A stretch of 64,000 bases of DNA from Coenobita brevimanus (GCA_032717465.1 CM064653.1:37985555-38049554), one strand, 5' to 3'. Shown: positions 20,650-31,430, counted from the stretch's first letter. The notes: a model not told the origin generated them from the letters alone. Made by a program: numbers and translations.

Positions 20650-21357
20650 TCATTTACTGTTGCCTGGGACCTTCAATGGCCTTGCCCCTCTTTCCTCGTA
20701 CTTTCCTAACCAAAACACCTCTTCAATCTTCTCTTGAGCTTCGTTGTTTTCCTCCATGACTACTGATATTATTTCTTTAACCTTACTCAGTTCTTCTCTT
20801 TCTCTTTCTGATCTTACTGTCAAATATTTTTCTTTAACTCCTGAAATTATTACACATTCTTTCTTATCAGCTACATCCCTAACTAAAGAGTCTCTACATC
20901 CCAGTACCCTAACCACTTCCCTCTCCATCTTTTCCTTGCTTTGTTGTTCTATAATCTCTTTCAAATTTACATTTCCTTCCTCCTGAATTTTCTTCCACCC
21001 CTTTTGTTGTTCCCTGATTTCTTTAATGTGCTTGTCTTGTATTCTTGATTTTGATTCATAATCATCTAGTTTGCTTTTCATCCTGTCCCTTTCTTCTTCC
21101 AACCTCTTATTCTCCCTCTTAAGCTGTTTTATTTCCTTAGAGGCAGATGCATTACTCACTTTTAATTCTGTAACTTCTCTTTCTTGTTCGTCACTGCGTG
21201 TACAAACTTTTTCCAGTTTATTCCGTAGATTTTTTATCTCATTTTCCTGCTCTATGGTCCATTCCTGTAACTCTCTAAATACTCCCCATACCTTTTTTAT
21301 CTCCTGAACATTCCTCTCTGCTGTTTTCTCTACTCCTGCTACTCTTGTATGGTTCAA
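20650..21357 (-). CDS. LINE-B ORF1 coiled-coil protein
   Basis: A 235-codon open frame begins MNHTRVAGVEKTAERNVQ. It has continuous heptad-rich sequence (IKNLRNKLEKVCTRSDEQE, IKQLKRENKRLEEERDRM, QQKGWKKIQEEGNVNLKE) and then a more globular end with ECVIISGVKEKYLTV and EEVFWLGKYEERGARPLKV. The same arrangement is seen in the damaged copy at 16259-17087 and in LINE-A ORF1 (VITGIEEE, KTRPLKVTF). It is the RNA-binding ORF1 protein of a CR1-like LINE by position. The frame ends near a point where homology to the family continues, so the C-terminus is probably frameshifted. The chosen Met is the first in the frame. Confidence 0.65.
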   Translation of the reverse strand: MNHTRVAGVEKTAERNVQEIKKVWGVFRELQEWTIEQENEIKNLRNKLEKVCTRSDEQEREVTELKVSNASASKEIKQLKRENKRLEEERDRMKSKLDDYESKSRIQDKHIKEIREQQKGWKKIQEEGNVNLKEIIEQQSKEKMEREVVRVLGCRDSLVRDVADKKECVIISGVKEKYLTVRSEREREELSKVKEIISVVMEENNEAQEKIEEVFWLGKYEERGARPLKVPGNSK

Positions 21358-21657
21358 CTTAATACTGTACTTCCATTTCCCACATCCTCTTTGGAGAAGC
21401 CCTCAAAGTCTCTCTCACCAGTTGTAAACAAAGCACCATCCCTTTCCACCATGAGTCAACCATATGTAGACTTTCTACTTCCACTAAATCTTGTTCTTTT
21501 TATGACTGAAACCACTTTTTTTTTTTAACTACCGTCCGACAGGACCACCACTCACGCACACATTAACATAAATCACAAATAGGCTGGACTCCTTTTTGTT
21601 GCTAATTCAGTAATTATTTCCCCATGATCCACGAAGAGCTCCATCTCTGTTGGTGAC

Positions 21658-21660
<3 letters not shown>

Positions 21661-21747
<87 letters not shown>
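21661..21747. repeat. (TG)n microsatellite, 87 bp
   Basis: An almost uninterrupted TG tract. On the minus strand it separates the 3' tail of LINE-E (GGTAAATACA) from the 5' end of LINE-B copy 3. Confidence 0.95.
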
Positions 21748-21749
<2 letters not shown>

Positions 21750-21894
21750 TTACCTATTTGTAGTATACAGGAATTGAGCGATGCTCGCGTTGTCCTGTCT
21801 CCATATCCACATTTATCTAGTCTACCTTTACACACATGAATGTTTTTCTCCTGCACCACCTTTTCGTCTAAGTCGTTCCAAATACTTATGTATT
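21748..21894 (-). mobile_element. LINE-E 3' fragment (CR1-like)
   Basis: On the minus strand the sequence encodes IWNDLDEKVVQEKNIHVCKG and DKCGYGDRTTRA, the C-terminus of another CR1-like ORF2. It is followed by CAATTCCTGTATACTACAA and AGGTAAATACA, which runs into (CA)n. It is only about 150 bp, a strongly 5'-truncated insertion, and differs in sequence from LINE-A and LINE-B ends. Confidence 0.7.
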
Positions 21895-23668
21895 TACCCA
21901 ATATACCTAATTGTGATACACACAAAATATGCTATACTCGTGGGTTCCCATTGCTGTATCTCAGTAAGTCAAATTAGCTTTAAACTTGTTTAAGTTTTTA
22001 GACTGGACGATCTCTTTGTCCAGGCTATTCCATAAGTCTATACTTCTGTAAGGAAAGCAATATTTCTTGATGTCCTTCAAGCAGCTTGACTTTTTCAATT
22101 TCATTCCATGTCCTCTTGTTGCTCTCTTATCCCATACAAACAGATCTTCTCGGTCAATTTTATCTACTCCCACCATGGTCCTGAACACTGCAATCATGTC
22201 TCCCCTCTTTCTCCTTTCCTCTAAAGGGAGGCAAATCTAGCTTTTCCAGCCTCTCTCTGTATGACAGATCTGCCAGATTGGGGACCATCTTGGTTGCTGT
22301 TCTTTGTATTCTCTCAATCTTGTTTATATCTTTCGTTTTGTGTGGGGACCACCCTACTGCTGTATATTCTAACCTGGGGCGGATCATGGCCACTATCAAT
22401 TTTTTCATCATCTCCTCATCCATATAATGAAATGCTACTCTTATGTTAGTCAAGAGTTTATAAGTCTCTCTAACTATCTTGTTAATGTGTTTTTCAGTTT
22501 TTTACAAACTATCTTGGACCAGCACTCCCAAATCTTTCTCTTCTCTCATTTTTGTAATTAATTCATTACCCAACAAATAGTTCAGTGATGGCCTCTTGGT
22601 ACTTTTACCCATTTCCAATATTTTACATTTCTTTACATTAAATTTCATTTCCCACGTCCAGCTCCAATTATGTATCCTATCCAGATCCTCCTGTAGCATT
22701 TTACAATCCTCCTCAACCTCTAAATTCCTCAAGATCTTTACATCATCAGCAAACAGACTTGCATAACTGTTCACTCCATCTACCATATCATTTACGTAAA
22801 TCAGGAACATTACTGACGCCAACACCGAGCCTTGAGGGACTCCACTTGTTACTTCCCTCCATCCAGACATCCTATCCTTTATTACTGTCCTCATTTGTCT
22901 GTCTCTCAGAAAGTCTCTCATCCATTCCAGGAGTTTCCCCTTCAGTCCTCCTATATATTCTAGTTTCCACATTAGTCTCTCATGAGGTACCTTATCAAAG
23001 GCCATCTCTAAGTCAAAGTACACACAATCCACCCAACCATCTCTCTCGTGTACCACGTCAATCGCTCTTGAGTAAAAGCTCAACAAGTTCGAAACACATG
23101 ACCTTCCACTTCTGGATCCAAATTGACATTCAGCCAAAATATTCATCTCTTCTAGATATTTTATCCATCTGTCTTTCAGGATTCTCTCTCACAATTTTGC
23201 GACCATGCTGGTTAGAGACACTGGTCTATAATTCAGGGGTTCTTCCCTGTTTCCTCCCTTATAAATTGGTACCACATTTGCCCTCTTCCATTCTTGTGGC
23301 ACTTTCCCCTCTTCCAGAGAACACACGATTAAACTGGGAATTTTATCCGCCAGTTGTTCTCTGAATTCCTTCAGTACCCAATTAGAAATTCCATCAGGTC
23401 CTGGGGCTTTCCTTACATCTTGGGTTTCCAGTAATTTATACACTTCCTGTACCTCCACTTTTATATCTTTTATCACCGGTAGATTTCTAATCACTCCCTC
23501 CCCTTCCACAAACTCTTTTTCATTAGTGAAAACCGATTGGAAACATTTGTTCATTATTTCAGCTTGCACTGCTGCATCTTTATAGACCTCTCCTTTTACT
23601 TTCAATTTGGTGATCCCTTCCTTTTGTTTCAGTTTGCCATTAACAAATCTATAAAACAGCTTGGGTGT
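21895..23668 (-). mobile_element. LINE-B copy 4, 5'-truncated
   Basis: On the minus strand the copy begins at CCAAGCTGTTTTATAG directly after CA-rich sequence, includes the whole reverse transcriptase, and ends with the tail CACAATTAGGTATATTGGG next to LINE-E. The orientation is the same as the host gene. Confidence 0.8.
21960..23668 (-). pseudogene. LINE-B reverse transcriptase, mostly intact blocks
   Basis: The blocks are KLFYRFVNGKLKQKEGITKL, RKAPGPDGISNWVLKE, VPQEWKRANVVPIYKGG, LNYRPVSLTSMVAKL, QFGSRSGRSCVSNLL, YFDLEMAFDKVPHERL, SGVPQGSVLASVMFLIYVND, LFADDVKIL and the C-terminal YTAVGWSPHKTKDI, IQRTATKMVPNLADLSY and RHGMKLKK-type blocks. The active-site Asp pair is kept. Frames break after VSLTSMVAKL (near 23190), after DLGVLVQDSL (TAG near 22502) and at a frameshift near 22210-22225. 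It is inactive, and ORF1 and the endonuclease are missing. Confidence 0.85.
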
Positions 23669-23725
23669 GTTGTGTATGTGCGTGTGTGTCAAAATTCTGA
23701 ACTTGTGTGTGTGTGCACCATCCGA
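23669..23725. repeat. TG-rich tract at LINE-B 5' end
   Basis: Interrupted TGTGTG runs (GTGTGTTGTGTATGTGCGTG and later TTGTGTGTGTGTGCACC) adjoin the truncated 5' end of LINE-B copy 4. Confidence 0.8.
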
Positions 23726-24634
23726 TGAAAGTGCAAAAACCCTCACATTGTAACCCTCAGTACATCATAACGTGGCGTTTCTTATAATTTTGAGGATAAA
23801 ATTGGATGAAAGTACTCTATAAACAGGTAATTACTGTTCACTAATATTACAACAATATAAACCGAGTTTTTTTGTGTGTTAGTGCTTGTTTTTATGTTTG
23901 TTACCATTAAACATAAATCTGGGACAAAAAGATGTCTTGTTTTCTACAAAATCCTTACATTATTAAATTTTACCAAAGTATTGCAGTGTCAAACAAACAA
24001 ACCAAAAAGTGTTAAATCAGTAATGAAGAACCGAACATTAGGAAATCAACCATTATTAATATTAATAATGATAAAAACACAGAATAAACAAAGAACAATA
24101 ATAATAATGGAGAAGAAGGGTGTTTGTTTGTTTACTGATGTGTCTGTTTATTGATGATGGGTATTATGTGATAAACAAGCGCAAAATATCATAAAACACC
24201 AAGCGAATCAAAACAGTAAGTCAAAAATGCCACCAAACTGCAGAAAACAGCTGGGAGTATCAACAAACAGCCCAGAGCAGGTATAGACCAGGCATGGCGA
24301 TTGGTCTGCTAATCAGATTCGCGCTGTGATTCACCATAGTTATGAAACACACACACATATTGGGCGGTTGTCATGGCAAAGATGGCGGCTGCACTAGCCA
24401 ATAGGATAGCATAATGCCACCCCACTGAGATATGCGACCTTGTACCTGTACCCTGGCGGCAGGAGAGGCAGCTCCCAGCCACGGGGAGTGAAAGTTACCT
24501 TCATTCAATGGGATTTTCAACCATATTGGCAATATCATAAGGCTTCAAATACACATTCCTGGAATAACGGAAGCATGGGAGAAAACAATTTATGCTGCAG
24601 TGGCATTTAAGGCCTTGTGCTTCTCACCTCCTCA
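23726..24634. other. Unassigned intron sequence, partly AT-rich
   Basis: No gene or element was recognised. 24000-24130 is rich in TAATAA. At 24360-24420 an AAGATGGCGGCT motif (YY1-like) lies just before CCAAT, a promoter-like combination, but no transcript could be tied to it. Confidence 0.4.
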
Positions 24635-26240
24635 GTGTTCTAAAAGATATAAAAGTGGGAGTGTAGGATCTGTATAAATTACTTAAAACTCAAGATGTAT
24701 GGAAGGCCCCAGGGCCTGACGGAATCTCTAATTGGATACTAAAGGAATGAGGAGAACAGCTGGTGGATAAGATTCATGGTATAAGTGTGTGTTCTCTGGA
24801 AGAAGGGAAAGTGCCTCGGAAATGGAAGTGAGCCAATGTGGTACCAATTTACAAAGGAGGGAATAAAGAAGAACCCCTGAATTATAGACCAGTGTTCCTG
24901 ACCAGCACGGTCATAAAATTGTGAGAAATAACTTTGAAAGACAGACGGACAAAATATCTAAAGGGGATGGACATTTTGGCAGAAAGTCAGTTTAGATTCA
25001 GGAATGGAAGATTGTGTGTCTTTAACTAGTTGAGCTTCTACTAAAAAATAACTGACATGCTACAGGAGAGAGCTAGTTGGGTGGATTGTCAATACTTGGA
25101 TCTGGAGAAAGCCTTTGACAAGGTACCCCATCAGCAACTCATGTGGAAACTGAAGCACATAAGAGGACTGAAGGGCAACCTCTTAGAATGGATAAAAGAC
25201 CTCACGGCAGACAGACAGATGAGGACAGTAATAAAGGATAGAATGTCATGGTGGAGGGAAGTAACAAGTGCAGTCCCACGGGGCTCAATGCTGGCACCCT
25301 TAATGTTCATGATCTAGGTAAATGATATGGTGGATGGAATGAACAGTTATTCAAGCCTGTCTGCAGATGACACAAAGATCATGGAGAGAGTTGGTTGAAG
25401 TTGAAGAGGACTGCAAAATGCTGTAGGAAGATCTGGACAGGATTTACGATTGAAGATGGGTATAGGAAATGAAATTCAACACAGTCCAAAATACTGGAAA
25501 TGGGCAAGAGTACTAAGAAGCCATCTCTGAATTACTCAATGGGAAAGGAACTAATCACAAGGGCGAGAGAAAAGTAGGACCTGGAAGCGTTGGTCCAGCA
25601 TAATTTGTCACCCAAAAAACACATTAACAAGACTGTCAGAGGGACATATAAGCTCTGGACAAACATAGGAATGACATTTCAATACATGGATGAGGAGATG
25701 ATGAAAAAATTAATAGTGGCTATTATTCACCCCAGGTTAGAATTTGTGGCAGTGGTGTGATCTCCACACAAAAAGAAAGATACAAACAAGATCGAGAGGA
25801 TACAAAGAACAGCAACCAAGATGGTCCCTAGCCTGAAAGAACTATCGTACAGTACAAGGAAAGACTAAGAAAAGCTGGGTCTGCCTTCCCAAGAAAAAAG
25901 AAGAGAAAGAGGCGACATGATTGCAGTGTTCATGGCAATGATAGGAATAGATAAAACTGACAGAAAAGACCTGTTTGTATGGGATGGAGGAGGAACATGA
26001 GAACATGGAAAGAATTTGAAAAAGACAAGTTGCATGAAAGATATTAAGAAATACAGTTTTCCATGTAGATGCACTAACCTGTGGAATAGCCTGGACAAAG
26101 AGATCATCCAGTCCAAAAACTTAAATGAGCTTAAAATGAAGTCTGACTGGCTGAGACACGGAGACGGGACACCACGAAAGTAGCTCATATCCTGTATATT
26201 ACAATTAAGTCTAAGTAGGTAAAACTAGGTAAATACATTA
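24635..26240 (+). mobile_element. LINE-B copy 5, old and degraded
   Basis: A diverged reverse transcriptase half is recognisable throughout: WKAPGPDGISNWILKE, NYRPVFLTSTV, YLDLEKAFDKVPHQQL (25057-25317, the only long open part), AVPRGSMLAPLMF, then VWSPHKKKD-type and KYSFPCRCTNLWNSLDKE sequence. Many stops and frameshifts make it the oldest LINE-B here. The tail (CTAAGTAGGTAAAACTAGGTAAATACA) ends about 45 bp from the 5' splice site of the host exon at 26284. Confidence 0.8.
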
Positions 26241-26283
26241 TCAATGATCAAGGATACATACAGATATGAATCAAGACCATCAC

Positions 26284-26502
26284 CTTAGTACTGGGAGGTG
26301 CAGGTGGTAGAGCCACAGAAAGTATGACACTTCTCGACATGTCTGTCTCTAAGAACTGCTCCAGATTAAGGTGTGAGGTGGTGCTGTCCACTGCATGCCC
26401 GATTGTCACTTCCGCACCAGCAGCCAGAAGAGTGAGGAAAATGTCTGACTGGAAGCCTTTATGGGCATGTTTCATCATCAGGTTACCAGCCCAACAGCCA
26501 GT
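26284..26502 (-). CDS. Aldehyde oxidase/xanthine dehydrogenase-like gene, exon 4 of 5 visible
   Basis: This 219-bp exon of 73 codons is in phase 0 at both ends. The acceptor is CTGTCAACCAG and the donor GTGATGGT. The translation begins TGCWAGNLMMKHAHKG and continues SDIFLTLLAAGAEVTI, QFLETDMSRSVILSVALPP and PPSTK. The family motif VRNxGxxxGNL, which binds FAD, is split between the previous exon (VSVRN) and this one (TGCWAGNL). The VILSVALPP block closes the FAD-binding domain of xanthine dehydrogenases and aldehyde oxidases. It joins in frame to exon 3 upstream and exon 5 downstream. Confidence 0.9.
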
Positions 26503-27410
26503 CTGGTTGACAGGGAGGGAATGAAGAGGAATTAAATGACTACTGACTACAAGGTCATTACAGCAGATAATTAATTTTTGCTTGACACTAATTTTCCTCT
26601 AGATTATGATCTGAAATATTTGGTACTGCATCCAAGTCCCACATGCACTGTTGTGTGAACAAGAGAAGATAAGGAACTGCATGGATAAATACCCATTACA
26701 GCATTGTTTACTGCCTCAGATGCATACCACTAGCATGTTCTTTGCCTTAATCCTTTACTACAAGACATCTGTTACTAACTTATTACTCAGTTTTTACACT
26801 TGAATATGTTTGCTTTCAGTAACCCTCTCAGCCATTTTCCACCCTTCTTTCAATTTCATTTTATCCAGCTGAATCTTAGGAATACATTTCTTTTTTTTTC
26901 CCCCTCACTAACAACATTCACAGTACAAGAAGTAATTCACTCAAAATACCCCTTACAATCACTCTGAAACTTTTCATCAATGAGCTTTATCACTCATTCT
27001 AACTACAGTATTTCCAAAGCCTCTCATCTTCTTCAATACTTTTATCACAAACTGCATTTTACACTTGCTGGAGTCACTTTCATCATCTCCAGCTTGACAT
27101 ATAGGTATCCAACACTGGAATACACAAATCATTCATTCCTCATTCAGTCATCAGCACTCCTCTTACTCCTTTATCCTTTTTATGACTGGCCACACCTGAA
27201 CTTACATCCTGTCTATAAAAAAATCTTCCAAGCCATCTTGTGTGTTTGTTTTTACTTTTGTTGCAAACTGTGGTTCACATCATAGTTTTTCTTCCTGGAA
27301 GGGTGATTTCACTGTCTCTCATCTTTCCAGTTCTTAATGTCTCCCAGACTTCATACAGTTACATAAGCTTGCCTAGCTTTTACAACTATCATACTCTATT
27401 TAGCTGCCCT
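26503..27410. other. Intron sequence, nothing recognised
   Basis: AT-rich sequence without a recognisable element. It is the left part of the 2.8-kb intron between the exons at 26284 and 29334. Open frames here (26980-27285 and 27240-27512) look random. Confidence 0.5.
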
Positions 27411-27414
27411 ACAT

Positions 27415-28725
27415 TACATGAATGCATCAGCCTTGGTCACCTAATAGTGGCTCTCCATGCTGCTCAATCTCTGGCAGCTTTCCTATTCAGTTCCTTATCC
27501 CTGAGGTCTTAATGACCTCGTCCCAAGTATTTTTCAGTCTACCTCTCACAACTCTTCCCCTAATGTTAACACTTCTCACTTTCTGCACCCAATTATCATC
27601 CCCCATCCTCTCTACTGTACATGCTCAAACCATCTCAATCTACCTCTCCTCATCACAACTCCAATATACTCCAGTCCCATCCTACCAATTAACTCTTCCA
27701 TCATAAACCTAGCCCCTCCACACATCGCACTCAGGGACACTGCACATCAGTCTAATTACTGTTATATCCGTACGTTTCAGCCTGTGAATATCCCCCTCCT
27801 TTACTGTCCAGGTCTCACTACCATACAGCATTACACTCCTAACACACGCCACATACAAACATCTCTTAGCACAGCGGGAGAGCCCTCTCATTGTCACGAG
27901 AGGCAACAGCTCCCCGAACTTCTTCCAACCACTCCTCACTCTAGCCACAGAGCTAGCTCGAGCCCCACCTCCATCACATTACATGTCTCCCAAATAACAA
28001 AACTCTTCCACATACTGAAGAGACTCACCAGTAAGATCACTCCTTTCATGCCTGACAAGCTCCACATGCTCTCCCTGACAAACTACACTGAAATCAGCAT
28101 TATCTTGCTGTTTACCTTAAATACCACTAAATCTCTTATGCAACCACTTATCACAGACACTGCACAAGAAGGAATTACTTCCCACACCCTTGAGGCAAAT
28201 CACACATGGCCACTCTCCCTCTTGTCTGACAGTACTGCCACCAGCCCTAGATACTATCACTTTTGTTTTATCTGCATTTACTCTCAAGCCCTCGTGCCCC
28301 ATATCATCTCTCCACTTCCTAAATCTTTCCTCCGCCTCTCTTTCATTTTCTGAAATCAACACCAAATCATCAGCATACAACATCTCCCACAGGAGTCCAT
28401 TTCTGAAGCCAAGTGAGAGGGTTTCAAATACCATGACAAACAATAAGGGACTCAAGACTGACCCCTAATGTACACCAACATTCACGGAAAACTCATCATT
28501 CAAATCTCTGTTCACCCTTACCAAGGTGCGAGCACCCACATACATGGCCAAAACCACCCTAACCAGCCACTCCTCAATCCCAAGCTTTCTCATTGCCCAC
28601 TTCACAACTTCTCTGGGGACTCAGTCAAAGCCTTTCTCCAATTCAACAAAAACAAAATACGGATCCCTTTTCTTTACTATACATTTTTCCTCAATCTCTT
28701 GAACAATGACAGTGAGTCTGTGAAA
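27415..28725 (-). pseudogene. LINE-H 3' part, degraded copy
   Basis: On the minus strand this matches the C-terminal half of the LINE-H at 58640-61705. Blocks are RDPYFVFVELEKGFD, GSVLSPLLFVMVFETLS, MLYADDLVLISENEREAEER, GLRVNADKTKVIVSRAGG, the zinc-finger-like CVICLKGVGSNSFLCSVCDK, YVACVRSVMLYGSETW and a degraded RGRPRKTW-type end. Stops occur after EKGFD (near 28621), at the VH-stop-GSVLS position (near 28465) and after RFSGI. It is sense to the host gene and lies in the intron between exons 3 and 4. Confidence 0.85.
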
Positions 28726-28904
28726 CAACAACATACAAAGGCTGATGAGGTTATGGAAGTGAGGGTGAACTGAGCTCATTTGAAGCAGAGTAAATAACAA
28801 CTGAAGGGTAAATAACAAGGGTCTGGCACGCTGTAACCCCCTTTCCCCGTAATGTAATAGTTGTTGGACTGACTTTAGCAAATAGGTAACTGAAGCTTTT
28901 AAGT

Positions 28905-29100
28905 GTGACAGTTTATGCCTGTGAAGTACAGTCAGAATTTCAAAGGCTTGAATGTTGAGTGAATGAGAGTGTGAGCCATTTAACTGGACAATCTTCTGCT
29001 AGTTCTCCAATCTCCATTCATTAGACTTTTTCTTGGTCTCTGGATCTTACCTCACTCCATCCTTGGCTGGGAGATGAAGTCTTAGATAATGATGATGATA
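28905..29100 (+). mobile_element. LINE-F 3' tail fragment
   Basis: The segment follows the 3' end of the LINE-F copy at 31280-31430: GGCTTGAATG-TGAGTGAATG, then CCATT...GGACAAT, then CCTTGGCTGGGAGATGAAGTC and a terminal (GAT)n-like run. It holds only untranslated sequence and is diverged. Confidence 0.6.
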
Positions 29101-29333
29101 ATCTGATTCCCCTATCTAATGGGATACAACCCCATCTGGTTTCAAATGGCTTCTAAGGTGGTGTTTTCATTGTAGCTTTGGAATGCAAACTGGGATTCTT
29201 TACAAGGGAAAAAAAAAAAAAGGTACAATATATCAAGCAATCAGTTTTCTATTCTTATGATGTATATCACATAACCACATACAGTATACAGTATACTGTA
29301 CTGCTAAAAACAAAAACTCCTCACACAACTAAC

Positions 29334-29569
29334 ATTTCTGACGGAGACATTGGCCACCACTTGCCAGTGCTGTGCGATGACATCTAGATGGGCAAAGGTA
29401 ACCGGGGTAGCTTCAGCAGCATGATGCAGCACTTCCATACCCCGTGTCAGGTTCACATTGGCACCAAGAATCACTGGAGAAGATTCACCTCCTACTCTTG
29501 TATTATACAACTCCTTGATAGCTTCCGTCGAAATGTACACCGAGTAGGGACCATCATTCTTGAACACCC
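29334..29569 (-). CDS. Aldehyde oxidase/xanthine dehydrogenase-like gene, exon 3 of 5 visible
   Basis: This 236-bp exon has an acceptor CTCATTTTAG and a donor GTTAGTTG. With the last G of the previous exon the translation reads GVFKNDGPYSVYISTEAIKE, LYNTRVGGESSPVILGANVN, LTRGMEVLHHAAEATPVTFA and HLDVIAQHWQVVANVSVRN. The ILGANVNLT block and VANVSVRN are the standard FAD-domain landmarks of xanthine dehydrogenases and aldehyde oxidases (compare the family pattern LGGNVSLT and VANVPVRN). The exon ends in phase 0. No stop or frameshift is present, so the gene is probably functional. Confidence 0.92.
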
Positions 29570-29802
29570 CTAAAATGAGACTACTGTACTGGTATGTAAT
29601 ATGTTTAGTCAGTCTGTCTATCATTTCTGCACCCATAAACAACATTTACTATCTCCACTAAAATACTAGAATATATGTAAAGTACCTTTCAATATAGTGA
29701 AAAACACTACTTACACTGAGAAACAATGCAGGAAGAAAAAAAAAAATCATAAATCCATACCAAAAATGGTAAAGTACAAAGGCGTGACAAAGAGCTCATT
29801 AC

Positions 29803-29875
29803 CTTGGCCAGTGTTCCCAACCACAATGCGAAACTTCTCATCGCTCCCAAGGTTCATAAGAACATTGTAGATACC
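29803..29875 (-). CDS. Aldehyde oxidase/xanthine dehydrogenase-like gene, exon 2 of 5 visible
   Basis: This short 73-bp exon has an acceptor TGATTTCCAG and a donor GTAATGAG. It encodes GIYNVLMNLGSDEKFRIVVG and NTGQ, plus one base of the next Gly codon. The RIVVGNTGQG segment is the FAD pyrophosphate-binding loop of the family (LVxGNTxxG). The GNTGQG-V-K form is closer to arthropod aldehyde oxidases than to classical xanthine dehydrogenases, whose loop reads GNTEVGIE or similar. The intron to exon 3 is only 233 bp, whereas the upstream intron is about 18.8 kb. Confidence 0.9.
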
Positions 29876-30137
29876 CTGGAAATCATATCACAACAAGATT
29901 AACAATATCTACAGCTTCAAATATCCTGAATAACCTACAAATCTACATGTCCATATATAGCACTCCACTAGAAACTCCCCTGATGGTACCTTGCATGTTG
30001 CAGGAATGGCTCAGTCTGCTGGTGTAGGCATGAGTATGGTAGCTGAAGTGGAAAATACATAAATGATGTAGGAATGACACTGATCATGCTGACTGAGCCA
30101 TCCGCACAACAAAAGAAATTGTCTGGTGAAGTAAGGA

Positions 30138-31175
30138 GTGTTATATGAGGACCATCATGTGCGCATGTACAGTGTAGAGGGTAAGCTGTTAGGTGAAGTC
30201 AAGAGTTTTTATGCTGGTAGTGAAGCATGTGTCAGGGTTAATGGGCATCTAAGTGAATGGTTCACAATCAGTGTGGGCGTGCAACAAGGTTGTGTGATGT
30301 CCCCATGGTTGTTCAATGTATATATGGATGGGGTGATGAGAGAAGTGAAAACACGAGTAATGGAGAGAGGAATGGCATTGGTAATGAATGGTGATGGATG
30401 GAATATCTCAAATTTGTTGTATGCTGATGATGCAGTATTGCTTGCAAGTACCGGACAAGAACTTGGTAGGCTAGTGCGGAGTTTTGCTGATGTCTGTAAG
30501 CGTCGTTCCTTGAGAGTAAATGTAGAAAGGAGTAAAGTGATGGTTATTGAGAGAGAAGGTGACTCTCAGTGCAATGTAATAGTAAATGGAGAGAGACTGG
30601 AATTGGTGAGAGAGTTCAAATACCTGGGTACAGTGATAGAAAAGAGAGGAAAATGTGCAAAAGATGTTGAAAGTAGAGTGACAAAAGGAAGAAAAGTAGC
30701 TGGTGCAATGAAGGCCTTGATAAGAAACAGAGGCTTGAGTGTTGGAGCTGCACGAGATTTACATGAAGAGCTGTTAGTGCCAACTTTAACATATGGATGT
30801 GAGACTATGATGTGGCATGAAAATGAAAAGTCAAGAGTAAGAGCAGTGGAGATGGGACTGCTGAGGAATGTATGTGGAGTACAAAGGGTGGATAGGATAC
30901 GAAATATTGTGATTCGTGAAAGATGCGGAGTGAGGAAGTCGGTGGACACCAGAATTGAAGAGAGAGTACTGAGATGGTATGGTCATGTGGAGAGAATGGA
31001 TAGCAACAGAGTGGTGAATAAGGTATATCTGAGCGAATTCGAAGGAGGAAGGACGCGAGGTAGGCCAAGAGATATGGTGGATGAATGAGTGAGGAAGAAA
31101 GGTTTGGAAGTCAGTGAGGCTAGGGAACTGACAGGAGATCAAGCTGGCTGGATGAATTTTGTGAGGAGATATGCA
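30138..31175 (+). pseudogene. LINE-F reverse transcriptase C-terminal half
   Basis: The frame reads VKSFYAGSEACVRVNGHLSE, GVQQGCVMSPWLFNVYMDGV, LLYADDAVLLASTGQELG, LRVNVERSKVMVIE, REFKYLGTVIEKRGK, PTLTYGCETMMWHENEKS, RWYGHVERMDSNRVVNKVYL and EGGRTRGRPRDM. Catalytic YADD is intact. A TGA at 31086-31088 (probably from the Trp of RPRxxWxDEV) precedes VRKKGLEVSEARELTGDQ in the same frame. Upstream reverse transcriptase blocks and the endonuclease are absent. The CVMSPWLFN and RxRGRPRxxW blocks are typical of RTE-like or related AP-endonuclease LINEs; the exact clade is left open. Confidence 0.85.
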
Positions 31176-31430
31176 TGATCAGGGAGTTTTGGCACCCCTT
31201 TTTAATGGCAGCGTCTGGATTGACTCTGTCGGATACGATATGTGAAGCTACAGAATGTGGCGAATGTTTTTGGAGTATCCGATAGAGCCAGGATTCCGGG
31301 GGCTTGAATGATGAGTGAATGGAAGCGTGGCCCATTGGATTGGGCAATTTTGGGCTGTCTGGACATTGCTACTCCTCACCCTGCCCTTGGGTGGGAAAGG
31401 AGGTCCAGATGATGATGATGATGATGATTA
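30138..31430 (+). mobile_element. LINE-F copy, 5'-truncated, (GAT)n tail
   Basis: A 3' reverse transcriptase fragment with a 3' untranslated region of about 250 bp that ends in GATGATGATGATGATGAT at 31410-31427. A second LINE-F, on the minus strand, spans 55.5-63.1 kb. The tail lies directly beside the TA-rich sequence that holds the first Tigger element. Confidence 0.8.

Larger units (their letters stand above)
19931..21658 (-). mobile_element. LINE-B copy 3, 5' half
   Basis: On the minus strand the 5' end GGTCACCAACAGAGATGG follows (CA)n directly. Leader, ORF1 and the first part of the endonuclease are present, then the copy stops at the palindrome at 19930. It supplies the uninterrupted leader (empty site) for the Tigger insertion in copy 2. 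Confidence 0.8.

Noticed and set aside
21614..21925. Minus-strand frame with a long Thr-His run
   Set aside because: The repeat part is the (CA)n microsatellite; only the LINE-E C-terminal piece is real.
27415..28725. Separate host zinc-finger gene (Cys/His cluster)
   Set aside because: The cluster is the LINE-H finger, embedded in reverse transcriptase homology.
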